Assembly (NCBI GenBank): GCA_900551075.1
Contig: URVB01000011.1
Location: forward strand, 1 to 64,000
DNA length: 64,000 nt
DNA from: an uncultured Blautia sp.
GTDB taxonomy: Bacteria > Bacillota > Clostridia > Lachnospirales > Lachnospiraceae
Direction: 5' to 3'
Shown here: one piece after another, positions 1 through 7,413 of the stretch
Numbering within the stretch: the first letter of the stretch is position 1
How the letters are laid out: each line of letters begins with the position of its first letter
Notes under the pieces: model-generated
What the model saw: the letters and a program-made list of their open reading frames with translations, nothing else
What the model was told of the DNA's origin: nothing
Databases searched by the model: none
Translations under genes and position numbers: made by a program

Positions 1-975
1 GCGGTTGTGGGATTGTTTGTGATTGGCTGCTTTATTTCCGTGTCTATGGGGACATCTATGGGAACCATTGCGGCTCTTGCTCCGATTGCGGCGGGAATCA
101 GTGAAAAGACGGGATTTTCCATGGCAGTCTGTATTGGCGCGGTGATGTGCGGCGCTATGTTCGGGGACAATCTTTCCATGATTTCCGATACGACGATTGC
201 TGCGGTCAAGACGCAAGGCTGTGAAATGAAAGACAAGTTTAAGGAGAATTTCCTGATTGTTCTCCCGGCAGCGGTTATCACCGTAATCCTTTTCTTTTTG
301 ATTACAAGGAACAGCGATTTTCAGATGGCAGAGGAACTGTCCTATAGCATATGGAAAGTACTGCCGTATTTGGTTGTTTTGGTAGGCGCGCTGATTGGCT
401 TTAATGTATTTTTGGTGCTGATTGCGGGAATTGTGCTGTCTCTGGTGGTAGGTGTGGCTTCCGGAACGATTCCGCTGGCAGATATTTTCCGGGTCGTGGC
501 ATCCGGTGCTGATGGCTCCGGCGGAATTATTGGAATGTATGACATTACGGTCATTTCAATGGTGGTGGCGTGCATCGTTTCATTGGTCAGGGAAATGGGC
601 GGTATTCAGTTTCTTTTGGAATTTATCAAAAAGAGAATCAACGGCAAAAAGGGCGGTGAGCTCGGAATCGCCATGCTTGCCCTTTTGGTAGATATGTGTA
701 CGGCCAACAACACTGTGGCGATTGTCATGGCTGGTCCTATTGCAAAAGAAATCAGCGAGGAATTTGGAATCAGTCCGAAACGCTCTGCGTCTCTTCTGGA
801 TATGTTTACATCCGTGGGGCAGGGGCTGATTCCATATGGTGCCCAACTGCTGTCTGCGGCAAGCCTGACCGGTCTGACGCCATATGAGATCATCCCATAT
901 TGCTTTTATCCGATCCTTATGGCAGTGAGCGGTCTGACATTTATCTTATTTATTAAAAACCATAAAACAGCATAG
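1..975 (+). CDS. nhaC: NhaC-family Na+/H+ antiporter (5'-truncated by window edge)
   Basis: C-terminal two thirds or so of an integral-membrane sodium/proton antiporter that exchanges cytoplasmic Na+ for external H+. The frame is open to base 1, so the real start lies outside the window; family members are about 430-470 residues and roughly 324 are visible. Recognisable features are the SMGTSMGTIAALAPIAAG helix near the left edge, GDNLSMISDTTIAA, and a second inverted-repeat-like half with VDMCTANNTVAIVMAGP. About eight hydrophobic segments can be read. It ends 21 bases before an AlaA-type aminotransferase on the same strand, so the two could be cotranscribed. The family call is firm; the substrate (simple Na+/H+ versus malate-Na+/lactate-type exchange) is not resolved by the sequence. 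Confidence 0.85.
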   Translation, partial: AVVGLFVIGCFISVSMGTSMGTIAALAPIAAGISEKTGFSMAVCIGAVMCGAMFGDNLSMISDTTIAAVKTQGCEMKDKFKENFLIVLPAAVITVILFFLITRNSDFQMAEELSYSIWKVLPYLVVLVGALIGFNVFLVLIAGIVLSLVVGVASGTIPLADIFRVVASGADGSGGIIGMYDITVISMVVACIVSLVREMGGIQFLLEFIKKRINGKKGGELGIAMLALLVDMCTANNTVAIVMAGPIAKEISEEFGISPKRSASLLDMFTSVGQGLIPYGAQLLSAASLTGLTPYEIIPYCFYPILMAVSGLTFILFIKNHKTA

Positions 976-996
976 ATTAACCAGGAGTGATAGATT

Positions 997-2217
997 ATGA
1001 GAACATTTGAAAAATCATCGAAACTTGACAATGTATTGTATGATGTGAGAGGTCCGGTTGTGGATGAGGCAGGCAGGATGGAAGAGGATGGTATGGAAAT
1101 CCTGAAACTGAATATCGGCAATCCTTATCCGTTTGGATTTTCGGCGCCGCAGGAGGTTATCCTGGATATGCTGAGCAATATCCGCACCTCCCAGGGCTAT
1201 TCGGATTCCAAGGGTGTTTTTTCCGCAAGGAAAGCAATCATGCAGTATTCCCAACTGAAAAAGATTCCGAATGTGACGATGAATGATGTATATACCGGAA
1301 ACGGTGTCAGCGAGCTGATTACTCTTTGTATGCAGGCTCTTTTGAACAATGGAGATGAAATCTTGATTCCGGCGCCGGATTATCCGCTTTGGACAGCATC
1401 GGCAACTCTGGCAGGCGGAAATGTGGTGCATTATATCTGTGATGAACAGTCAGAGTGGTATCCGGATATAGATGATATCCGCAGCAGGATCACAGATAAA
1501 ACAAAAGCAATCGTGATTATCAATCCCAACAATCCGACGGGTGCCGTCTATCCAAAGGAGATTCTGGAGCAGATTGTACAGATTGCAAGAGAAAAAGAAC
1601 TGATTATCTTTTCAGATGAAATTTATGACCGCTTAGTTATGGATGGATATGAGCATACATCCATTGCATCCCTGGCACCGGATGTGTTCTGCGTAACATT
1701 TTCAGGGTTGTCCAAGTCTCACATGATCGCGGGTTTCCGCATCGGCTGGATGGTCTTAAGCGGGGCGAAGGAACGGGCGAAGGGCTATATCGAAGGCTTG
1801 AAGATGCTGTCGTCCATGCGCCTGTGTTCGAATGTTCCGGCACAGTCCATCGTACAGACCGCACTTGGGGGTTATCAGAGTGTGAATGAATATATTCAGC
1901 CAGGGGGCCGCGTTTATGAGCAGAGAAATTACATTTATAAGGCATTGACGGACATTCCGGGAATCACGGCAGTGAAGCCCAAAGCTGCTTTTTATATTTT
2001 TCCGAAAATCGATACGGAAAAGTTCAATATTGTGGATGATGAGCAGTTTGCTTTGGATTTCCTCCATGAAAAACAGGTGCTTCTGGTACCGGGGAAGGGC
2101 TTTAACTGGAAGGAACCGGATCATTTCCGCGTAGTATATCTGCCGAATGTGCTTCAACTGGAAAAAGCAGCCGGCAAGCTGCGTGATTTCCTGCAGAATT
2201 ACAGACAGAGAAGATGA
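997..2217 (+). CDS. alaA: PLP-dependent alanine aminotransferase, AlaA type
   Basis: Fold-type I aminotransferase of 406 residues, cytoplasmic, expected to make alanine from pyruvate with glutamate as amino donor. It follows the E. coli AlaA pattern closely from end to end: the N-terminal SSKLDNVLYDVRGPV, GNGVSELI, APDYPLWTA, the NPNNPTGAVY loop (about residues 177-185), DEIY with PLP-ring Asp207, and the Schiff-base Lys240 in FSGLSKSHMIAGFRIGW. The ATG at 997 follows CCAGGAGTG at good spacing. A hairpin terminator follows the gene. Full length, no sign of damage. AlaA versus a related alanine/valine transaminase is the only real uncertainty. Confidence 0.9.
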   Translation: MRTFEKSSKLDNVLYDVRGPVVDEAGRMEEDGMEILKLNIGNPYPFGFSAPQEVILDMLSNIRTSQGYSDSKGVFSARKAIMQYSQLKKIPNVTMNDVYTGNGVSELITLCMQALLNNGDEILIPAPDYPLWTASATLAGGNVVHYICDEQSEWYPDIDDIRSRITDKTKAIVIINPNNPTGAVYPKEILEQIVQIAREKELIIFSDEIYDRLVMDGYEHTSIASLAPDVFCVTFSGLSKSHMIAGFRIGWMVLSGAKERAKGYIEGLKMLSSMRLCSNVPAQSIVQTALGGYQSVNEYIQPGGRVYEQRNYIYKALTDIPGITAVKPKAAFYIFPKIDTEKFNIVDDEQFALDFLHEKQVLLVPGKGFNWKEPDHFRVVYLPNVLQLEKAAGKLRDFLQNYRQRR

Positions 2218-2228
2218 GAATTAAGAGA

Positions 2229-2262
2229 GCAGGCCCGTGCAGACGGCGGGCTTGCTTTTTTT
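2229..2262 (+). terminator. Rho-independent terminator after alaA
   Basis: An imperfect GC-rich stem (GCAGGCCCG pairing with CGGGCTTGC) is followed directly by a run of seven T. It lies 12 bases after the alaA stop codon. Confidence 0.75.
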
Positions 2263-2310
2263 AATCAAAGGAGAGGCGGGCTCCTGTTTGAGAAAGGAAA
2301 TTTTCTCATA

Positions 2311-2339
2311 TAGACCAAAAAGGAATTTAATGGTATACT
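2311..2339 (+). promoter_or_regulatory. Sigma-A promoter of citrate synthase
   Basis: A -35 TAGACC at 2311-2316, a 17-base spacer, and a -10 TATACT at 2334-2339 preceded by TGG (extended -10). It leaves a leader of about 70 bases before the citrate synthase start at 2419. A 61-codon open frame at 2237-2422 overlaps it and is not considered a gene. Confidence 0.55.
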
Positions 2340-2418
2340 ATAAGAGAATTTTGCAAATAAAAGATAAAGGGATGAGGAGGGACCTTAATCGACAGGACCA
2401 TGAAAGGGGATTGAAAGA

Positions 2419-3780
2419 ATGACAGCATTTAGTACAAAAGTAACACCAGAAATCGAGAGACTCACGGAAATTTGTAAGGAACACAGCGGTATAGACCTGA
2501 CTCTTTACGGAAAGTATGATGTGAAAAGAGGCTTACGTGACATCAATGGTAAGGGCGTGCTTGCAGGCTTAACACAGGTATCTAACGTCCAGGCGGTAAA
2601 TGTAGTGGATGGCAAAGAGGTTCCCTGTGCAGGAAGTCTCTCCTATCGCGGTTATAACATTAAGGAGCTGACAGCCGGTTTTGTGCGGGATGGCCGGTTT
2701 GGATTTGAAGAAACTACATACCTTCTGCTTTTCGGACAGCTTCCTGATGAGGAGCAGTTGAAGGCATTTAACAAGCTTCTTGCCAACCAGCGCTCTTTGC
2801 CGAGGAACTTTGTCCGGGATGTTGTAATGAAAGCTCCAAGTAAAGATATTATGAATGCCTTGTCAAGAAGTGTATTGACATTGTATTCTTATGATAGTAA
2901 TCCGGATGATATTTCGCTGCCGAATGTTCTCAGGCAGTGTCTGAACCTGATCAGTGTATTTCCTCTTTTGTCTGTATATGGATATCAGGCGTACAACCAC
3001 TATATCCGCGGAAAGAGCCTCTATATCCACAATCCGAAAAAGGAATTGTCCACAGCAGAAAATATTTTGAGAATGCTCCGTCCTGATAAAAAGTATACGG
3101 ACCTGGAAGCGAAGATACTTGATCTGGCGTTGATTCTGCATATGGAGCATGGCGGTGGTAACAACTCTACATTTACAACCCATGTGGTATCTTCCTCGGG
3201 GACAGATACCTACTCTGCAATTGCTGCCGCACTCGGCTCTTTGAAGGGACCGAAGCACGGTGGTGCGAATATTAAGGTTATCAGCATGTTCCAGGATATG
3301 AAGAAGGAAGTAAAAGATTATACAGATGAGGATGCGGTACGTGATTATCTGAAACGTCTCCTGCATAAGGAAGCTTTTGACAGAAGAGGCCTGATTTATG
3401 GTATGGGACATGCAATCTATTCCGTATCTGACCCGAGAGCCGAGGTTTTGAAGAGCTTTGTTGAAAGCCTTGCAAAAGAAAAGGGCAGAATGAAGGACTA
3501 CCGTCTCTATTCTATGGTAGAGCGTCTGGCACCGGAAGTCATTGCAGAGGAACGCCGTATTTACAAGGGCGTAAGTGCGAATGTGGATTTTTACAGCGGA
3601 TTTGTATACAGTATGTTGGATCTGCCGCTTGAGCTGTATACTCCGATGTTCGCGGTTGCACGTATTGTCGGATGGAGTGCGCACCGTATGGAAGAGCTGA
3701 TCAATACAGATAAGATCATCCGTCCGGCATATAAGAATGTACTGGAGCCGGCAGAATATCTGCCGCTCAGTGAACGATAA
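2419..3780 (+). CDS. gltA: Citrate synthase (citrate/2-methylcitrate synthase family)
   Basis: Condenses acetyl-CoA and oxaloacetate to citrate; in this kind of anaerobe it supplies 2-oxoglutarate for glutamate synthesis. 453 residues, longer at the N-terminus than the 430-residue E. coli type, which is usual in Lachnospiraceae. Active-site residues are visible: His244 in LHMEHGGGNNSTF, His280 in GPKHGGAN, His331 in GMGHAIYSVSDPR, and the catalytic Asp390 in SANVDFYSG. The ATG at 2419 follows GAAAGGGGATTGAAAG. The frame is intact. Downstream, yqeG starts 18 bases after the stop and shikimate kinase overlaps yqeG, suggesting a gltA-yqeG-aroK transcription unit driven from the promoter at 2311. 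Confidence 0.95.
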   Translation: MTAFSTKVTPEIERLTEICKEHSGIDLTLYGKYDVKRGLRDINGKGVLAGLTQVSNVQAVNVVDGKEVPCAGSLSYRGYNIKELTAGFVRDGRFGFEETTYLLLFGQLPDEEQLKAFNKLLANQRSLPRNFVRDVVMKAPSKDIMNALSRSVLTLYSYDSNPDDISLPNVLRQCLNLISVFPLLSVYGYQAYNHYIRGKSLYIHNPKKELSTAENILRMLRPDKKYTDLEAKILDLALILHMEHGGGNNSTFTTHVVSSSGTDTYSAIAAALGSLKGPKHGGANIKVISMFQDMKKEVKDYTDEDAVRDYLKRLLHKEAFDRRGLIYGMGHAIYSVSDPRAEVLKSFVESLAKEKGRMKDYRLYSMVERLAPEVIAEERRIYKGVSANVDFYSGFVYSMLDLPLELYTPMFAVARIVGWSAHRMEELINTDKIIRPAYKNVLEPAEYLPLSER

Positions 3781-3798
3781 GGCAAAGGCGGACAGCAG

Positions 3799-4302
3799 AT
3801 GTTTCGATGTTTTTTTCCTGATGAATACCGGGATTCAACCTATGAAATTGATTTTGACAGGCTATATAAGGAGGGCTACAGGGGGCTTCTGTTTGACATA
3901 GACAATACCCTAGTGTCTCATGGAGCTCCCGCAGATGCCCGGGCAAAAGCGTTGTTTGCACATTTAAAGGAGTTAGGCTTTAAATGCTGCTTTCTTTCAA
4001 ATAATCAGATAGAGAGAGTTTCTTCTTTTAATGATGTAATAGGAGAGCAGTTCATTGAAAATGCACATAAGCCATCAGTACGCAATTACCGGAAGGCAAT
4101 GAAAATGCTGGGAACTGATACCAGCAATACCATATTTATCGGAGATCAGCTTTTTACGGATATTTACGGGGCAAAGAGGGCGGGCATCCGTAATATTCTT
4201 GTAAAACCGATCCATCCGAAGGAAGAGATTCAAATCGTCCTGAAACGATATTTAGAAAAAGTAGTATTATACTTTTACCAGAAAGAGGAGGGGGATTCAT
4301 GA
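3799..4302 (+). CDS. yqeG: YqeG-family HAD phosphatase
   Basis: HAD superfamily IIIA phosphatase of 167 residues, the usual length for YqeG, homologous to the mitochondrial phosphatidylglycerophosphatase GEP4 family. HAD motif I is FDIDNTLVS (nucleophile Asp near residue 33), motif II is FLSNN, the conserved Lys lies in AHKPS, and motif III is IFIGDQLFTDIYGAKRAG. Cytoplasmic with a possible peripheral membrane association. The true substrate in Firmicutes is not settled; phosphatidylglycerol-phosphate or a nucleotide are options. Its stop overlaps the shikimate kinase start (ATGA), so translation is probably coupled. Confidence 0.85.
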   Translation: MFRCFFPDEYRDSTYEIDFDRLYKEGYRGLLFDIDNTLVSHGAPADARAKALFAHLKELGFKCCFLSNNQIERVSSFNDVIGEQFIENAHKPSVRNYRKAMKMLGTDTSNTIFIGDQLFTDIYGAKRAGIRNILVKPIHPKEEIQIVLKRYLEKVVLYFYQKEEGDS

Positions 4303-4817
4303 ACCATATAGTGATTATCGGATTTATGGGTTCAGGTAAAACGAGAGTGGGGAAACGGCTGGCACAGGATTTGGATTTGCCGTTCATTGATGTGGACAAA
4401 GTAATCGTTAAGAAAATGAATATGTCTGTCAGGGAGCTTTTACAGAAATTCGGAGAACCATTTTACCGTGCACTGGAGACTATGGCCATTAAGGACCTGA
4501 TTCAGGAAAAGGAGAAAATGATCATTTCTCTTGGCTCCGGCCTTCCGATGCAGGAACAGAATGAACCTTATATCAAAAAGCTGGGGACAATTCTTTATCT
4601 GAAAGGTTCCTATCATACGTTGAAAAAAAGACTGGAGGGTTCCAGCAAGGATCCGATTCTGGATGGTGACAACAGAGATGAAAAAATAAAGAGGCTTCTG
4701 AAGCAGAGAGATCCGGTTTATGAAAAATATGCGGATGTTACAGTTGTTACCGGTGTAAAGCCTTTTGAAGGACTGATTGAAGAAATTGAAGAGAAATTAA
4801 AAGCGGTCCGGGCATAA
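4299..4817 (+). CDS. aroK: Shikimate kinase
   Basis: P-loop kinase of 172 residues that phosphorylates shikimate with ATP in the aromatic amino acid pathway. The Walker A motif is GFMGSGKTRVG at about residues 8-18, the shikimate-binding Asp is in FIDVDKVI, followed by the FGEPFYRALE segment with the conserved Arg. The usual Gly-Gly-Gly loop is written SLGSGLP. The lid region carries KDPILDGD and an adenine-loop RDPVYEKYAD. It is translationally coupled to yqeG. The altered glycine loop is a small departure from textbook AroK; a related gluconate-kinase-like role is less likely because RDPVYEKYAD matches shikimate kinases well. Confidence 0.85.
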   Translation: MNHIVIIGFMGSGKTRVGKRLAQDLDLPFIDVDKVIVKKMNMSVRELLQKFGEPFYRALETMAIKDLIQEKEKMIISLGSGLPMQEQNEPYIKKLGTILYLKGSYHTLKKRLEGSSKDPILDGDNRDEKIKRLLKQRDPVYEKYADVTVVTGVKPFEGLIEEIEEKLKAVRA

Positions 4818-4856
4818 AAGAATGCTGCCGAAAGGAATGGAGTGCAGAAAAAATCA

Positions 4857-4901
4857 AAGTATATACCAAAAATAGTGGAAGTATATACAAAAAATAGTTG
4901 A
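4857..4901 (+). repeat. Two tandem 22-bp direct repeats upstream of the efp promoter
   Basis: AAGTATATACCAAAAATAGT at 4857-4876 is repeated almost exactly as AAGTATATACAAAAAATAGT at 4879-4898, a period of 22 bases or about two helical turns. The second copy runs into the -35 box of the efp promoter. This geometry fits an activator or repressor site; no regulator can be named. Confidence 0.6.
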
Positions 4902-4926
4902 AAAAACTGCTGTGGTATTATAGAAT
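4898..4926 (+). promoter_or_regulatory. Sigma-A promoter of efp
   Basis: A -35 TTGAAA at 4898-4903, a 17-base spacer, and a -10 TAGAAT at 4921-4926. The start would fall near 4933, leaving a short leader before the EF-P ATG at 4966, which follows GAAGGAGGA. Confidence 0.7.
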
Positions 4927-4965
4927 GATTGATAGTGAAGCGTACAAGAAGGAGGAAAAACAATT

Positions 4966-5523
4966 ATGATTTCAGCAGGTGATTTCAAAAACGGTATCAC
5001 ACTTGAAATTGATGGCAATGTATGTCAGATCGTAGAATTTCAGCATGTAAAACCTGGAAAAGGAGCTGCATTTGTCAGAACAAAATACAAAAATATCATT
5101 ACAGGATCAGTATTAGAGAAATCTTTCCGTCCAACTGAGAAATTTCCGCAGGCACGTATTGAGCGTGTAGATATGAGCTATCTGTATAACGATGGTGAAT
5201 TATATAATTTTATGAATACAGAAACTTATGATCAGGTAGCCCTTACTGCAGATCAGGTAGGAGATTCTCTGAAATTTGTAAAAGAAAACGAAGTTGTAAA
5301 GATCTGTTCTCACAATGGAAATGTATTTGCCATTGAACCGCCGTTATTTGTAGAACTGGAGGTAATCGAAACAGAACCCGGTTTTGCAGGCAACACTGCG
5401 CAGGGTGCGACCAAACCTGCAACTGTTGAGACAGGTGCACAGGTTCAGGTTCCGCTGTTTGTAAATCAGGGTGACAAATTAAAAATTGATACCAGAACCG
5501 GTGAATATCTGTCCCGTGTTTAA
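4966..5523 (+). CDS. efp: Translation elongation factor P
   Basis: Cytoplasmic factor of 185 residues that binds between the ribosomal P and E sites and rescues stalling at polyproline. Three OB-like domains are present at standard length. The domain I loop tip reads HVKPGKGAAFVRTK, placing Lys32 at the position that Bacillus subtilis modifies with 5-aminopentanol and E. coli with beta-lysine. Neither epmA nor epmB is near by, so modification, if any, is probably of the Firmicute type. The C-terminus ends DTRTGEYLSRV, the family signature. It is monocistronic: its own promoter precedes it and two hairpin terminators follow. Confidence 0.97.
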   Translation: MISAGDFKNGITLEIDGNVCQIVEFQHVKPGKGAAFVRTKYKNIITGSVLEKSFRPTEKFPQARIERVDMSYLYNDGELYNFMNTETYDQVALTADQVGDSLKFVKENEVVKICSHNGNVFAIEPPLFVELEVIETEPGFAGNTAQGATKPATVETGAQVQVPLFVNQGDKLKIDTRTGEYLSRV

Positions 5524-5546
5524 TGGTTGAGAATTAAGAAGAATTG

Positions 5547-5580
5547 CTGCCACCGGTGTATATCGGTGGCAGTTGTTGTT
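5547..5580 (+). terminator. Terminator after efp
   Basis: A perfect nine-base stem CTGCCACCG/CGGTGGCAG (5547-5555 with 5564-5572) is followed by TTGTTGTTG. Confidence 0.75.
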
Positions 5581-5596
5581 GCCAGGTATATAGGAC

Positions 5597-5617
5597 ACGG
5601 TCCGGCGGACCGTTTTT
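5597..5617 (+). terminator. Second terminator in the efp-aldo/keto reductase gap
   Basis: A seven-base stem ACGGTCC/GGACCGT with a three-base loop is followed by five T. Together with the hairpin at 5547 it isolates efp from the next gene. Confidence 0.65.
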
Positions 5618-5680
5618 GAGTATTCTGTATTTTAGCAGGATATGATCCCAAATAAAAAATCAAATGGTGGAGGATGAAGT

Positions 5681-6688
5681 ATGGAATACAGGACATTGGG
5701 AAAGACCGGACTCCGAATTTCCCGTATGGGTTTTGGTGGAATTCCGATTCAGAGAATCGACGCAGAGGGAACAAAGGTGCTGATGCAGCAGTTGGCAGAT
5801 GCAGGTGTGAATTATATTGATACGGCGAGAGGATATACGGTAAGTGAACAATATCTGGGTTATGCTCTGGAAGGAATCCGGGATAAATTTGTGCTTGCCA
5901 CCAAGAGTATGGCAAGAACGAAGGAGGCTATGGCTGCAGATATTGAGACAAGTCTTGCAAATCTGCGCATGGATCATATTGATCTGTATCAGGTACATAA
6001 TCCAGGCATGGAGCAATTGGAGCAGGTTGTGGCAGAGGGCGGGGCTCTGGAAGCGCTTATGGAAGCGAAAGAGGCCGGAAAGATCGGACATATTGGTTTG
6101 ACGGCCCATTCGGCTGCGGTATTTGAACGTGCATTGGAACTGGATTGGGTGGAAACGATTATGTTCCCCTATAATATTGTGGAAAGTCAGGGAGCAGAAC
6201 TAATACAGGAATGCACAGAAAAAAATGTCGGATTTATTGACATGAAGCCTCTGGCAGGAGGAGCCATCGAAAATGCATCTCTGGCTCTTCGGTATGTCTG
6301 TTCCAATCCGGATGTAAGTGTTGTGATTCCGGGAATGGCAGAGCCTTCAGAATTAGAAGAAAATATTCAGGCATGTTCGGATGCTGCTCCTCTCGGTGAA
6401 GCTGAGAAACAGGAAATAGAAGCAATAAGGAAAGCTCTTGGAACAAACTTCTGCCGGCGCTGCAATTATTGTGCGCCGTGTACGGCCGGTATCCATATTC
6501 CGAGCGTGTTTTTGTTTGCGGGATACCTGGAACGTTATAATCTGGAGGACTGGGCGAGGGACCGCTATCGTTCTCTGAGTGAAAAGGCCTCCGACTGTGT
6601 AGAATGCGGAGCATGTGAGGACCGCTGTCCATATCAGCTTCCAATCCGTGAAATGATGAAAAAATGTGCGGCAGAATTTGGAGAATAA
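5681..6688 (+). CDS. Aldo/keto reductase with C-terminal 2[4Fe-4S] ferredoxin-like domain
   Basis: 335 residues. The N-terminal TIM barrel is an aldo/keto reductase with the catalytic tetrad visible: Asp47 and Tyr52 in YIDTARGYT, Lys75 in LATKSMAR, His106 in YQVHNPG. The C-terminal 80 residues carry cysteine clusters CRRCNYCAPC and CVECGACEDRCP, as in the anaerobe-typical iron-sulfur branch of the family. It probably uses NAD(P)H and the clusters to reduce an unknown aldehyde or ketone. The ATG follows GGTGGAGGATGAAGT. It stands alone between terminators, so context gives no substrate. An imperfect hairpin lies at about 6718-6747 downstream. Confidence 0.85.
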   Translation: MEYRTLGKTGLRISRMGFGGIPIQRIDAEGTKVLMQQLADAGVNYIDTARGYTVSEQYLGYALEGIRDKFVLATKSMARTKEAMAADIETSLANLRMDHIDLYQVHNPGMEQLEQVVAEGGALEALMEAKEAGKIGHIGLTAHSAAVFERALELDWVETIMFPYNIVESQGAELIQECTEKNVGFIDMKPLAGGAIENASLALRYVCSNPDVSVVIPGMAEPSELEENIQACSDAAPLGEAEKQEIEAIRKALGTNFCRRCNYCAPCTAGIHIPSVFLFAGYLERYNLEDWARDRYRSLSEKASDCVECGACEDRCPYQLPIREMMKKCAAEFGE

Positions 6689-6848
6689 ATCTGTAAAAAT
6701 GCTGTGATGCAGGAGAAACAAAAAGCGCTGGCTGAGGGGCCTTTTGTGTATTAAAAAATTACTATATAATCATGTATAATATAGCGGAATATGCCGAATG
6801 CTGCCAGGATAAGAGAGCGCTTGTCGATGGAAAACCTGGAACTGACCC

Positions 6849-6877
6849 TTGACAAAAGGAATGGCTTTACTTATAAT
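6849..6877 (+). promoter_or_regulatory. Consensus sigma-A promoter of ssrA (tmRNA)
   Basis: A perfect -35 TTGACA (6849-6854), a 17-base spacer and a perfect -10 TATAAT (6872-6877). Transcription would start near 6884, about 70 bases before the mature tmRNA 5' end, consistent with RNase P trimming of a precursor. Confidence 0.85.
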
Positions 6878-6954
6878 AAAAAAACAGCTATGTTCGTCTG
6901 TATACCAGTTCCGGTGATGCATACCAGATGCTGCATACCGGAAAAGTCAATTGA

Positions 6955-7300
6955 GGGCTTGTACTGGTTTCGACGGGGGCTTTGAAGTTGAGGAAGCCAT
7001 CCGCAGACTCCTGGACTGCGTAATAACCGGGAACCTAAATATAAACGCAAACGAACAGTACGCGTTAGCAGCCTAATTGCTGCTCGTCAGCCCTGACGCA
7101 CTCACACATCAGGAATCTGGCGTCGACTATGTGAGAAACCTTACCGGGTAAGCTTTGCCCCGGTAGATGTATGATGAAGCTACTGAAGCAGTAAGCCTGT
7201 CGGTGGGCGTGCGGCTGAGGGAATGTTAAAACAGCGACTGTGATGGGAGATGCCGCAAGGGATAGGCTTTCGGACGCGGGTTCGATTCCCGCCAGGTCCA
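6955..7300 (+). ncRNA. ssrA: Transfer-messenger RNA (tmRNA)
   Basis: About 346 bases. The tRNA-like ends pair: 5' GGGCUUG with 3' CAGGUCC plus discriminator A, and the 3' half has the T-arm GCGGGTTCGATTCCCGC. The 5' part contains TGGTTTCGACGGGGG, a tmRNA hallmark. The tag reading frame at 7044-7076 encodes NANEQYALAA followed by a TAA stop, giving the C-terminal proteolysis tag ALAA. The exact resume codon is not certain. The 3' CCA is not encoded. It rescues stalled ribosomes together with SmpB. A 64-codon open frame at 6791-6985 overlaps its start and is not considered coding. Confidence 0.95.
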
Positions 7301-7303
7301 TTA

Positions 7304-7350
7304 AAACGAGGAATCCCCTCAGCGATGCTGGGGGATTCCTCGTTTATTTC
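7304..7350 (+). terminator. Strong terminator after ssrA
   Basis: A 15-base perfect stem AAACGAGGAATCCCC/GGGGATTCCTCGTTT, extended inside by CAGC/GCTG, with T residues after it. Its inverted form can also stop the convergent DUF4179 transcript. Confidence 0.9.
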
Positions 7351-7413
7351 ACAGGTAAGTACTCCGTCTTGTTCTGAATGCTGTCCGATTCACTATGAAA
7401 CAAAAGCCCTTTA

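Noticed and set aside
2863..3684. Long open frame antisense to citrate synthase
   Set aside because: Translation is low-complexity mirror of a conserved gene with no ribosome site or family motifs; the sense gene is certain.
6791..6985. 64-codon open frame just before the tmRNA
   Set aside because: It overlaps the perfect ssrA promoter and the tmRNA 5' end; those explain the sequence better.
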